Source: Ignavibacteria bacterium
GTDB lineage: Bacteria > Bacteroidota > Ignavibacteria > Ignavibacteriales > Melioribacteraceae
Length of the DNA stretch: 11,730 nucleotides
Reading direction: 5' to 3'
NCBI GenBank assembly: GCA_027347545.1
Contig: DAIEQT010000302.1
Coordinates: 1-11,730 of the forward strand
Part shown: one piece after another, positions 1 through 6,737 of the stretch
Layout of the letters: every line of letters starts with the position of its first letter
Position numbering within the stretch: the first letter of the stretch is position 1
The notes under the pieces: model-generated
What the model was told of the DNA's origin: nothing
The model's database searches: none
Seen by the model: the letters and a program-made list of their open reading frames with translations, nothing else
Made by a program: the position numbers and the translations under genes

Positions 1-16
1 GATTTTGATAAATGCT

Positions 17-1015
17 TTATTCTATTGAGCTAAGAAAGTTTCGGCACTTGAAAATACGGTAACGCTGTTTGCCGGAAACCTCTTCAATGATTAGTTCTTC
101 TAAAAGTTTGGAAATGATAACGCTTAAAGTCTGCTTTGAATAATTCAACTCCGAAGTTAATTGCTGAATAGTAATAACCGGTTTTGTTTTTAGTAAGTCT
201 ATTAATTTTAATGAAGCAGTGGTAACGAGATTTTTCTCAATCAATAATTTTGTGTTCTGTTCGGCAGATGCATGTAATTTGGTTAAGTATTGCAAGGTAA
301 GCAATGCTGCTTCGTAGAAAACGCGAAGCATAAACTTTACCCAGCCGTTCCAATTGTTGTTTCTTGCCAAGTCATCCAAACGGTCAAAGTATTCAATTTT
401 CTTTCCACGCAAGATTTTGGAAATCTGCAAAACCGGAATTGATAATTTTTTCTTCCAAACTAAGTGAAGCTGCATTAGTGTTCTTCCGACAACACCATTG
501 TGAGAGTTAAACGGATGAATCATTTCGAATTGCGCGTGAACTAAAGCAACATTAACAAGCGGATGATATGAAACGTCGTTAATTAAATATTGTTCGAGCG
601 AATTCATCAACTCCGGAACTTCGCCGACAGAAGGAAGAGAAAATGTTGGTTCATCGGTTCTAAATTCTCCCGCCGTTTTTTCTTCCGATAATTCTTTGTG
701 AATAGTTTTTATCAAGCGGGATGGTTTTACATCTTTTAAAATTTTTTGAGCTACTTCAGTAGAGTGAATCAATTTATTTGTCTGCTGCTCAGTTTCGGAA
801 TTGAAGAAGTAAGACTCTAGATTCCAGCCGGTATTATAATCTAAAGAGTAGCTGTTAATGGTTTCGTTAACTTTAATTAGATTGTAAAAGCCATCGGAGG
901 TAAAATTCGTCAGCAACTCAATTTGAGATAACAGTTTCTCGGTTTCCGAGATAAGAGTAAGCAACTCGGAATCGAGCTTTAATTTGGGACTAGGCGGCAA
1001 AGAATTTGGAATCAT
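17..1015 (-). CDS. Fic-domain protein with C-terminal winged helix, altered Fic motif
   Basis: A 332-residue cytoplasmic protein with the Fic_N, Fic, winged-helix layout. The Fic part is recognised by the AGEFRT stretch (residues 115-120), the VPELMNSLEQYL helix (133-144), the HAQFEMIHPF run (160-169) and the DRLDDLARNNNWNGW segment (211-225). The last ~75 residues look like a winged helix-turn-helix (helices around 283-306). Fic enzymes usually transfer AMP from ATP to a target hydroxyl through HPFx(D/E)GNGRxxR. Here residues 167-178 read HPFNSHNGVVGR: catalytic His167, Asn173, Gly174 and Arg178 are kept, but the metal-binding acidic residue is Ser171, the next Gly is His172 and the first Arg is Val175. 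AMPylation is therefore uncertain; another transfer activity or a regulatory role is possible. No clear (S/T)xxxE(G/N) inhibitory motif was found. The gene stands alone, 107 bases downstream of the peptidase gene, with an inverted repeat in front of it. Confidence 0.88.
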   Translation of the reverse strand: MIPNSLPPSPKLKLDSELLTLISETEKLLSQIELLTNFTSDGFYNLIKVNETINSYSLDYNTGWNLESYFFNSETEQQTNKLIHSTEVAQKILKDVKPSRLIKTIHKELSEEKTAGEFRTDEPTFSLPSVGEVPELMNSLEQYLINDVSYHPLVNVALVHAQFEMIHPFNSHNGVVGRTLMQLHLVWKKKLSIPVLQISKILRGKKIEYFDRLDDLARNNNWNGWVKFMLRVFYEAALLTLQYLTKLHASAEQNTKLLIEKNLVTTASLKLIDLLKTKPVITIQQLTSELNYSKQTLSVIISKLLEELIIEEVSGKQRYRIFKCRNFLSSIE

Positions 1016-1035
1016 TTGAATTAAGACAAATATTG

Positions 1036-1070
1036 TTGACTTAAATAATAAAATAAATTAAATAAGTCAA
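1036..1070. repeat. Inverted repeat upstream of the Fic gene, possible operator
   Basis: TTGACTTA (1036-1043) and its exact reverse complement TAAGTCAA (1063-1070) are separated by 19 A/T-only bases. On the minus strand the distal arm contains TTGACT, which could serve as a -35 box, with TATTTA 17 bases downstream (1042-1047) as a weak -10. The Fic start codon lies about 20 bases beyond the proximal arm. Because the Fic protein ends in a winged helix, this could be an autoregulatory site. That is inference; in such AT-rich DNA an 8-base pair of arms could also be chance. Confidence 0.35.
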
Positions 1071-1122
1071 GAATACATTATTTTATGCCGTATGATAGCA
1101 TTATAATTCTGAATCATCGGTC

Positions 1123-2763
1123 TTAAGAGTCAATAAATTGAGAAGCATAGTGCTTAGCCGAAAGCGGCTCTTTCGTCGAGCTCTGGATAAGCTCGCGCCA
1201 GTTTAATGATGCACCGGGAGAAAAGAATTCGGTCTTGAGAAACTCTCCAACATTTTTGTTATTAGAAAAACTAGCTGAATCATCCGGCTTCAAAATATTT
1301 TTTGTTATAAAACCGTAAAGTTGTGAAGCGAGCAATTCACCGAGCATATAATTGTGGTAATATGCCGGATATAAAGCCACGTGAATTTTAGAAGCCCAAT
1401 CTGCGTTATTTCTGCCAGCCGGTTTTTTTATTAACTGATACCGCTCAACCAATTTCCACCAAAGCGCATTCAAATCTTGATCGGGATTTTCATACATAGA
1501 TTTTTCGAATCTGTACATCACTTGCACCCAACGAGTGAAGACAAGTTGTTCTAATCGTAATGAATTAAAGCAAGCAGAAGAAATTTTCTCAGCTTCCCCA
1601 TGCGAAATTCCAACAACATCTTTAAGCCAAGCCGGAATAGAAGTAAAACGCCCGAACAACATAGCAATTGCTTCGGTAGTAAAAATATGCGCATGCGAGT
1701 GCAAGCTCCACGGAAGTGTTGGATTAATAAACTTATCGTATGCCGCGTGACCGAACTCGTGCACTATTGTACTCATCCATCTATGTGTTGGCTTGATGTT
1801 GCAAACAACACGCACATCTCCGCATCGGTCTATATCGGTACAGTAAGCGTGCTGATATTTTCCTTCTTTCTCGTAAAGGTCGCTCTTGGAAATTAAATTA
1901 TCTATGTTAAGCCCAATCCCATCAAAGTATTCTTTAGTTAGTTGTTCTATGTCTTTCTCTTTGAAGTACGAATCAAGCTCTACACTGTAGATTTTTGGAC
2001 CATGCTGAAAAAACTTATCTTGGTAATGCCACGGCATCAATTGTTCTGGTGTGATAGAATATTTTTGGCAGAGAAAAGAATCAATTTCACTTTTCAGTTT
2101 TACAAAAGCATTTCTTGTAAGCTCATCCAATTCATCAAACAGTATTTCTATTTCTTCTGCGGATTGTTCGCTTAACAGTAAACTCATTTCGTGATAGTTT
2201 TTGTAGCCAAGCTGAGTAGCGGCAAGATTTCTTTTCTTCACAAGTTCGATAACATCTTTTTCAACCAACGCACCAATTTGTTTAGAGGCTTTCCATGTCT
2301 CTTCAAGCTCAACCGAATTTGTAGATTCGCTAAGAATTTCATCAATCTGATTGTCTGTTAAACTCTTTCCGCCAACATCAACTCTGTAAGTTGCAAAGGC
2401 TTCTTCAACCTTTGTTGATAAGGTGATTATCTCTTCGAGAAGTTTTTCTTCATACTGATTTTCCGCGTAAGAGTTGTAAATAAGCTCTAGCTGCCGCTTT
2501 AATAAAGGCTCAACAATCTCGCCGGACTCTTTAAAGGATTTTAACTTTGCAAAATCTTCTTTGTTGGTAAATATTCTACTAAGCTTTAGTTGAAGTTCGC
2601 TAGATCGCTGATAATCTTCCGGCTTTCCGCTTATTGAAGCATTAAAATATGAGAGAGAATTTTCTCTGCTTAACTCAACAACTTTGCTTTCGTAATATTT
2701 TAAAAATTCGCGAAACTTTTCTTCCACCGGATTGCCTTTCAAAATAATGTATGAGTTTAACAT
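1123..2763 (-). CDS. M2/M3-like zinc metallopeptidase (gluzincin)
   Basis: A 546-residue zinc peptidase without a visible signal peptide, so probably cytoplasmic. The zinc site is HEFGH at residues 335-339 (two His ligands, Glu336 as general base) with a third ligand Glu364 in FTTEAIAM, the 25-30 residue spacing typical of the M2 (angiotensin-converting enzyme-like) and M3 (thimet oligopeptidase/oligopeptidase F) families. Upstream lies a long, almost all-helical region (1-300) and downstream a YPAYYHNYMLGELLASQL segment (465-482) that probably lines the substrate channel with tyrosines. These enzymes cleave short peptides or dipeptides from oligopeptides. Features such as SYFNASISGKPEDY (38-51) and WKASKQIG (157-164) look closer to M2-like bacterial proteins than to PepF, but I cannot settle the subfamily by eye. 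The start codon overlaps the stop of the GroES-like gene by one base, so translation is probably coupled. Confidence 0.85.
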   Translation of the reverse strand: MLNSYIILKGNPVEEKFREFLKYYESKVVELSRENSLSYFNASISGKPEDYQRSSELQLKLSRIFTNKEDFAKLKSFKESGEIVEPLLKRQLELIYNSYAENQYEEKLLEEIITLSTKVEEAFATYRVDVGGKSLTDNQIDEILSESTNSVELEETWKASKQIGALVEKDVIELVKKRNLAATQLGYKNYHEMSLLLSEQSAEEIEILFDELDELTRNAFVKLKSEIDSFLCQKYSITPEQLMPWHYQDKFFQHGPKIYSVELDSYFKEKDIEQLTKEYFDGIGLNIDNLISKSDLYEKEGKYQHAYCTDIDRCGDVRVVCNIKPTHRWMSTIVHEFGHAAYDKFINPTLPWSLHSHAHIFTTEAIAMLFGRFTSIPAWLKDVVGISHGEAEKISSACFNSLRLEQLVFTRWVQVMYRFEKSMYENPDQDLNALWWKLVERYQLIKKPAGRNNADWASKIHVALYPAYYHNYMLGELLASQLYGFITKNILKPDDSASFSNNKNVGEFLKTEFFSPGASLNWRELIQSSTKEPLSAKHYASQFIDS

Positions 2764-3125
2764 TAGCTTAGCAAGTCATCATCTCTGTAAAGCATAAGTA
2801 TAGAGCTTTGCGGCACAATAACCATTTTTTGTTTTTCGATCTCAACTTCAATCCCGTCTTTACGTAAGAAGACAGCGTAATCACCTTCTTTGGATTGAAG
2901 CGGGATATACTTTATTGGTTTTTTCTCCCGCCAAATTTCCTCATCATCCGTCGGGAGACCGATTGGATAACCGGGACCAGATTTAATTACGTAGCCGCCT
3001 TGCACTTTCTCTTTTTCGTAAACACCCGGCGGAAGGTACAACCCGCCATTCGTTTTAGAGGTGCTTTCTTCCGGTTTTATCAACACACGGTCACCTACAA
3101 TTATAATTTTATCCGTGTTAATCAT
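2763..3125 (-). CDS. Divergent GroES-like (Cpn10) protein
   Basis: A 120-residue protein starting at the ATG at 3125. An upstream in-frame start at 3383 would run back through the divergently transcribed methyltransferase gene and its promoter, and the GroES homology begins only here. The N-terminal part is Cpn10-like: IIIVGDRVLIKPEES (7-21), a mobile-loop-like segment TSKTNGGLYLPPGVY (22-36), where LYL could play the part of the hydrophobic GroEL-binding IVL, and GGYVIKSGPG (43-52). It then departs from ordinary GroES (about 95 residues) with an acidic and charged stretch (54-90) before the final strands with VEIEKQKMVIVPQSSILML (95-113). No GroEL gene is adjacent. It may be a specialised second co-chaperonin or a Cpn10-fold protein with another job. 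It is the first gene of a two-gene operon with the peptidase. Confidence 0.75.
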   Translation of the reverse strand: MINTDKIIIVGDRVLIKPEESTSKTNGGLYLPPGVYEKEKVQGGYVIKSGPGYPIGLPTDDEEIWREKKPIKYIPLQSKEGDYAVFLRKDGIEVEIEKQKMVIVPQSSILMLYRDDDLLS

Positions 3126-3145
3126 TTCATTTCCAATTGTTACTT

Positions 3146-3153
3146 CAAAAATA
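3146..3153 (-). promoter_or_regulatory. Possible -7 element for the GroES-like/peptidase operon
   Basis: Read on the minus strand the site is TATTTTTG, a full match to the Bacteroidota -7 pattern TAnnTTTG, about 20 bases before the ATG at 3125. No good -33 TTTG lies 19-21 bases upstream, so support is partial. Confidence 0.3.
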
Positions 3154-3174
3154 TACAATCGGCAAATCAAATTG

Positions 3175-3207
3175 TTTGGTGTTTTGTCTCTATCAATACT
3201 AATTTTG
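3175..3207 (+). promoter_or_regulatory. Probable promoter of the methyltransferase gene
   Basis: TTTG at 3175-3178 and TAATTTTG at 3200-3207 are separated by 21 bases, matching the Bacteroidota major sigma factor pattern TTTG-N19..21-TAnnTTTG. Transcription would start near 3213, leaving a very short leader that still contains AAAGGA at 3216-3221, a plausible ribosome binding site five bases before the ATG. Confidence 0.45.
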
Positions 3208-3226
3208 ATAAAAAGAAAGGAAACCC

Positions 3227-3880
3227 ATGAACGAATTTTGGAACGAGCGTTACGGCATACAAGAATATCTTTATGGAAAAGAACCAAATGTTTTTCTGAA
3301 ACAAGAGCTCGAAAACGTAGCTCCGGGAAAAATTCTTTTCCTTGGCGAAGGCGAAGGAAGAAATTCCGTTTACGCAGCATCAATTGGCTGGAGTGTTGAT
3401 GCGTTAGATTCTTCTACTGTGGGAAAAGAGAAAGCTGAAAAGTTAGCTGCCGAGCGTGGAGTTAAAATTAACTATGAATTGGTGAATCTTAAATTCCACA
3501 TGCTTCCCAAAGAACAATATAATGCAGTAGCGATAATTTATTTTCATCTTCCATCAGAATTCCGCAATACGGTTTATCAAGAAGCTGTTGGCGCGCTTAA
3601 ACCGAACGGCAGATTAATTCTCGAATTGTTCGATAAAGAGCAGTTCAAAGTTCCTTACGCCGGACCAAAAGACGAGAATCTTTTATACTCACTTGAAGAT
3701 GCTGTAAATGATTTTATAGCTCTCGATTTTGAAAAACTATCGAAAGATACAATTCAAATGGACGAAGGAAGCGGACACAAAGGTAATGGATACGTAATCC
3801 GCTTTGCTGGAATCAAAAAAATAAACCGCGAATTCGCGCCAAAAACAAACAATTATAAACTTATGGAAACTAATACTTGA
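3227..3880 (+). CDS. Class I SAM-dependent methyltransferase, TehB-like
   Basis: A 217-residue cytoplasmic methyltransferase. The start is typical of the TehB-like/type 11 group: FWNERYG at 4-10 and a YGKEPNVFL segment at 16-24. SAM-binding motif I is ILFLGEGEGRN (36-46), the acidic residue at the end of strand 2 is Asp61 in VDALDSS, and a later core strand gives LKPNGRLILELF (124-135). The EGEGRN version of motif I, with Glu in place of the usual Asp/Gly pattern, is common in this group. Substrate is unknown; relatives act on tellurite, thiols or small metabolites, and no neighbour narrows this. The last ~18 residues (200-217) extend past the final conserved strand (VIRFAGIK) and look unstructured; their codons carry the first copy of a repeated TGGAAAC element that may control the next gene. 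An AAAGGA ribosome binding site supports this start. Confidence 0.88.
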   Translation: MNEFWNERYGIQEYLYGKEPNVFLKQELENVAPGKILFLGEGEGRNSVYAASIGWSVDALDSSTVGKEKAEKLAAERGVKINYELVNLKFHMLPKEQYNAVAIIYFHLPSEFRNTVYQEAVGALKPNGRLILELFDKEQFKVPYAGPKDENLLYSLEDAVNDFIALDFEKLSKDTIQMDEGSGHKGNGYVIRFAGIKKINREFAPKTNNYKLMETNT

Positions 3881-3935
3881 CAGAGGAGTTTCCATGTGTT
3901 AATTTGGAAACCAGAAAAACAAAAATAGTTTCTAT
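3863..3935. promoter_or_regulatory. Cluster of four alternating TGGAAAC elements, candidate TetR operator
   Basis: Four copies of a 9-base element alternate in orientation: ATGGAAACT (3863-3871), AGTTTCCAT (3887-3895, exact inverse), TTGGAAACC (3904-3912, core TGGAAAC exact) and AGTTTCTAT (3927-3935, one mismatch to the inverse). They form two similar inverted pairs, with arm-to-arm offsets of 24 and 23 bases, 41 bases apart. The cluster ends nine bases before the start of the TetR gene and brackets the probable promoter, so binding would block transcription. TetR proteins generally bind inverted repeats as dimers near their own gene. The first copy lies inside the last codons of the methyltransferase gene. 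The pattern is seen directly; the operator role is inferred. Confidence 0.55.
3876..3906 (+). promoter_or_regulatory. Probable promoter of the exporter operon
   Basis: CTTG (3876-3879), 19 bases, then TTAATTTG (3899-3906) matches the Bacteroidota -33/-7 pattern with one mismatch in each box. The same stretch read as a sigma-70 promoter gives a perfect TTGACA (3877-3882), 17 bases and a weak TAATTT. Either reading puts the transcription start near 3912. The -33 box sits between the arms of the first inverted pair and the -7 box touches the third TGGAAAC copy. Confidence 0.45.
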
Positions 3936-3943
3936 GGTGGAAA

Positions 3944-4552
3944 ATGGAAGAGACAGACAAAATTTTAGAAGTTAGTCAGGAAACACTTTTCAGAGAGGGC
4001 TTCTACAAAACAACAATGGATGATATTGCGTCTTCGCTTAAGATGAGCAAGAAAACCATCTACAAATATTTCCCATCGAAAAATGATTTAGTCATGGCGG
4101 TTGCAAATTATTTTACAAAAAAGATGGAGAAGAAAATTCTTCCCATTTTGGAAAGCGATAAGAACGCAATTGAAAAACTTGCCGGCTTAATAAATCTTTT
4201 AAGTGGAACAGCAGCAAAAATAGGAGACCGGGCGTTTGGCGAGTTAAAAAATTATTATCCGGAAGTATGGAAACATGTTGACTCCTTCCGAACAGAAATG
4301 ATGTACGGAAACATCACAAAAGTTTACGACCAAGGAAAGAGAGAGGGATTGTTCCTAGATTACCCAACGCCAATCGTGATGAATGTTTTTGTAAACGCAG
4401 TTAGATCAACAGTTAATCCGGAGTTTATCATCAATAACAATTTTTCAATGGTTGTTGCCGCACAAACAACTTTTAGAATAATTCTTGGCGGAGTTCTAAC
4501 AGAAAAAGGGAAAGAAGTTTTTGATAAATCTTTTAATAGCGAAATAAAATGA
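3944..4552 (+). CDS. TetR/AcrR-family transcriptional regulator of the exporter operon
   Basis: A 202-residue regulator. Residues 5-55 form the TetR DNA-binding domain, with ETLFREGFYKTTMDDIAS (13-30), the recognition helix region LKMSKKTIYKYFPSKNDL (32-49) and the usual helix 4 after it. Residues 56-200 are helical and variable, as expected for the ligand-binding and dimerisation domain. Such proteins normally repress a neighbouring transport operon and release DNA when they bind a small molecule. It is the first gene of the operon and its stop overlaps the start of the TolC-like gene (ATGA at 4549-4552), so regulator and pump are made from one message and autoregulation is likely through the TGGAAAC cluster upstream. 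The position matches CecR beside ybhGFSR in E. coli, but orthology cannot be shown by eye. GGTGG a few bases before the ATG is a modest ribosome binding site. Confidence 0.9.
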   Translation: MEETDKILEVSQETLFREGFYKTTMDDIASSLKMSKKTIYKYFPSKNDLVMAVANYFTKKMEKKILPILESDKNAIEKLAGLINLLSGTAAKIGDRAFGELKNYYPEVWKHVDSFRTEMMYGNITKVYDQGKREGLFLDYPTPIVMNVFVNAVRSTVNPEFIINNNFSMVVAAQTTFRIILGGVLTEKGKEVFDKSFNSEIK

Positions 4553-5808
4553 AAACAACAAAGTATTTGATAATAGCAAGTTTGCTTGCCGGCGCAGTTT
4601 ACGCTCAAACAAATGTTACACTAAATGAGTGCTATGAAAAAGCACGCGCAAACTTTCCCTTGATTAAACAAAAAGAATACCTTGCTAAAAGCAAAGAATA
4701 TAACGTAAGCAATATTTGGCACGGTTATTTTCCGCAAATTACAATTAGCGGACAGGCAACATATCAGTCTGATGTAACAGCGTTTCCTATTGCAATTCCG
4801 GGAATGCAGGTAGAATCTCTTTCGCAAGATCAATACAAAGCTGTCGCAGATATTTCGCAAGTGATTTACGATGGCGGAATAATGAATTCGCAATCAAGCA
4901 TGCAAAAAGCTTTAGCCGATGTTGATGATCAAAAAGTTGAAGTTGAACTGCTGAAGCTAAAGGAGAGAATTAACCAAATCTACTTTGGAATTCTTTTGTT
5001 TGATGAGCAGCTTGTTCAAACAACTTTGCTTAAAAACGATTTGCAAGCAAGTCTTGATAAGTTGAGTGCGGCTTATGCAAACGGAACAGCAACCAAACCA
5101 AATGTTGATGTTCTGAAAGCTGAATATTTGAAAGCGAATCAACGTGAGATTGAAATTAAATCTTCAAGAAAAGTTTTTGTTGAAATGCTCGGTTTGTTTA
5201 TTAACGAAGCTATGACCGAGAACGCTGTTTTAGAACAGGTGAATTCTATCGAAGATTTTTCAATAGAGATTAACAGACCGGAGTTGAAACTTTATTCATC
5301 GCAAGAAAAAATGCTTGATGAACAAGGCGGATTGGTTACAGCAAAAATTCTTCCCAAAGCCAGTCTATTTTTTCAAGGCGGATATGGAAAGCCAACGCTC
5401 AATATGTTAAAAAACAATTTCGATTGGTTTTACGTAGCCGGCGCAAGATTAAGCTGGTCGCCCTCGAGTTTATATACGCTTAAAAACGAAACCGAAATTT
5501 TAGAGTTGAATAAAAAATCCGTTGAAGCTCAAAAAGAAACTTTCTTGCTGAATACAAACGCAACACTAAAGCAGCAAGCGGCAGAGATTGAAAAACTAAA
5601 AGCGCTAATCAAAGTTGATAAAGAAATTATTGAGATTCGTTCAAGCGTTAAGTTATCGGCTAAAGCGCAATTAGAAAACGGAGTGATTACATCTAACGAT
5701 TTTATACGCGAGCTGAACGCCGAAGATCAAGCAAGACAAAATTTGGGAATTCATCAAACGCAATTGATGCTTGCAGAGCAATCTTACAAAACAACTTTAG
5801 GAAACTGA
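4549..5808 (+). CDS. TolC-family outer-membrane efflux protein
   Basis: A 419-residue exported protein. Residues 1-19 are a signal peptide (basic start, hydrophobic core, VYA before Gln20). The mature protein starts with the TolC hallmark VTLNECYEKARANFPLIK (23-40), followed by long amphipathic helices in two similar halves, the repeat structure of OEP proteins: SDVTAFPIAIPG and QVIYDGG in the first half, and the corresponding SLFFQGGYGKPTL and RLSWSPSSLY in the second. Three copies would form a beta-barrel in the outer membrane with a helical tunnel through the periplasm. It provides the exit duct for the ABC pump encoded next. E. coli ybhGFSR borrows a channel from elsewhere, so a dedicated one here is notable. 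The start overlaps the TetR stop by four bases, and 25 bases separate it from the adaptor gene. Confidence 0.92.
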   Translation: MKTTKYLIIASLLAGAVYAQTNVTLNECYEKARANFPLIKQKEYLAKSKEYNVSNIWHGYFPQITISGQATYQSDVTAFPIAIPGMQVESLSQDQYKAVADISQVIYDGGIMNSQSSMQKALADVDDQKVEVELLKLKERINQIYFGILLFDEQLVQTTLLKNDLQASLDKLSAAYANGTATKPNVDVLKAEYLKANQREIEIKSSRKVFVEMLGLFINEAMTENAVLEQVNSIEDFSIEINRPELKLYSSQEKMLDEQGGLVTAKILPKASLFFQGGYGKPTLNMLKNNFDWFYVAGARLSWSPSSLYTLKNETEILELNKKSVEAQKETFLLNTNATLKQQAAEIEKLKALIKVDKEIIEIRSSVKLSAKAQLENGVITSNDFIRELNAEDQARQNLGIHQTQLMLAEQSYKTTLGN

Positions 5809-5833
5809 TTTTAAATTAATAATAGATAATAAA

Positions 5834-6736
5834 ATGAAAACAATATTTAGCAAAATAAGTTTTGTCGCAGTTGTTGCGGCAACATTAATCGGTTGCGGCA
5901 GCGGTAACGGAGAATTTGATGCAACCGGAACATTTGAATCCGAGGAAGTTATTGTTTCTTCCGAAGCTACCGGAAAGTTGGTTCAGCTTAATCTGGAAGA
6001 AGGCTCTCAGCTAAAACAAAACGAAGTTGTTGCTGTTGTTGATACAGTACAGCTTTTTCTAAAAAAGAAACAATTGGAAGCTAGCATTAAAGCCGTTCTT
6101 AGCAAACAACCGGATGTAAATATTCAACTTGCCGCAATCAAAGAACAAATTGAAACAGCGGAAACAGAAAAACGGAGAGTTGAAAATCTTGTTAAAGCAA
6201 ACGCCGCTACAACAAAACAGCTTGATGATATAAATTCTCAGTTAGATGTTTTGAATAAGCAATTTGAAGCTGCTAAATCCAACTTAACAATTACAAAAAC
6301 CGGATTGCAAAGTGAAACGCTTCCGTTACAAGCGCAAATCGAGCAGATACAAGATCAAATAAAACGAAGCGTTGTAAAAAACCCAATTGATGGAACTGTT
6401 TTAACTCGTTATACAAAACAAAATGAAATTGCCGCAGCAGGAAAAGCACTTTATAAAATTGCAGATTTATCAGAAATGACTTTGCGTGCCTACATCAACG
6501 GCGATCAACTTGGACAAGTAAAGATTGATCAAAAAGTAAAAGTGTTTGTTGATAAAGGAAATGGCGAGCAAAAAGAAATGAGCGGAGAAATTTATTGGAT
6601 TGCCTCCAAAGCTGAGTTTACTCCAAAGACAATTCAAACAAAAGATGAGCGAGCTAATCTTGTCTATGCAATTAAAGTAAAAGTAAAGAATGACGGCTAT
6701 CTGAAAATTGGAATGTACGGCGAAATCAAATTTTAA
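5834..6736 (+). CDS. Periplasmic adaptor lipoprotein of an ABC exporter (HlyD/YbhG type)
   Basis: A 300-residue membrane fusion protein. The lipobox LIGC puts the lipidated cysteine at residue 21; Gly follows, so no inner-membrane retention Asp is seen. Order of parts: first half of the lipoyl/barrel-sandwich domain (about 32-72), a coiled-coil hairpin rich in Glu, Lys and Gln (about 75-178), the second half with NPIDGTVLTRYTKQNEIA (183-200), then a beta-barrel domain (about 212-300). The EFTPKTIQTKDERANLVYAI segment (261-280) is typical of adaptors paired with YbhFSR-type ABC-2 exporters. It would bridge the permease pair in the inner membrane and the TolC-like channel made by the previous gene. 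No Shine-Dalgarno sequence precedes the ATG. A hairpin-forming repeat begins two bases after its stop. Confidence 0.9.
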   Translation: MKTIFSKISFVAVVAATLIGCGSGNGEFDATGTFESEEVIVSSEATGKLVQLNLEEGSQLKQNEVVAVVDTVQLFLKKKQLEASIKAVLSKQPDVNIQLAAIKEQIETAETEKRRVENLVKANAATTKQLDDINSQLDVLNKQFEAAKSNLTITKTGLQSETLPLQAQIEQIQDQIKRSVVKNPIDGTVLTRYTKQNEIAAAGKALYKIADLSEMTLRAYINGDQLGQVKIDQKVKVFVDKGNGEQKEMSGEIYWIASKAEFTPKTIQTKDERANLVYAIKVKVKNDGYLKIGMYGEIKF

Positions 6737-6737
6737 T

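Noticed and set aside
1088..1120. Possible terminator hairpin after the peptidase gene (CCGTATGAT facing ATCATCGG)
   Set aside because: The stem has a bulge and a 16-base loop, and no T-tract follows on the minus strand.
1535..2175. Plus-strand open frames opposite the peptidase gene
   Set aside because: They are antisense to a well-conserved coding sequence and encode no recognisable domains.
2763..3383. Longer 206-residue reading of the GroES-like gene
   Set aside because: The extra 86 codons run antisense through the start of the methyltransferase gene and the shared promoter region, and show no family resemblance; the Cpn10 similarity begins at the ATG at 3125.
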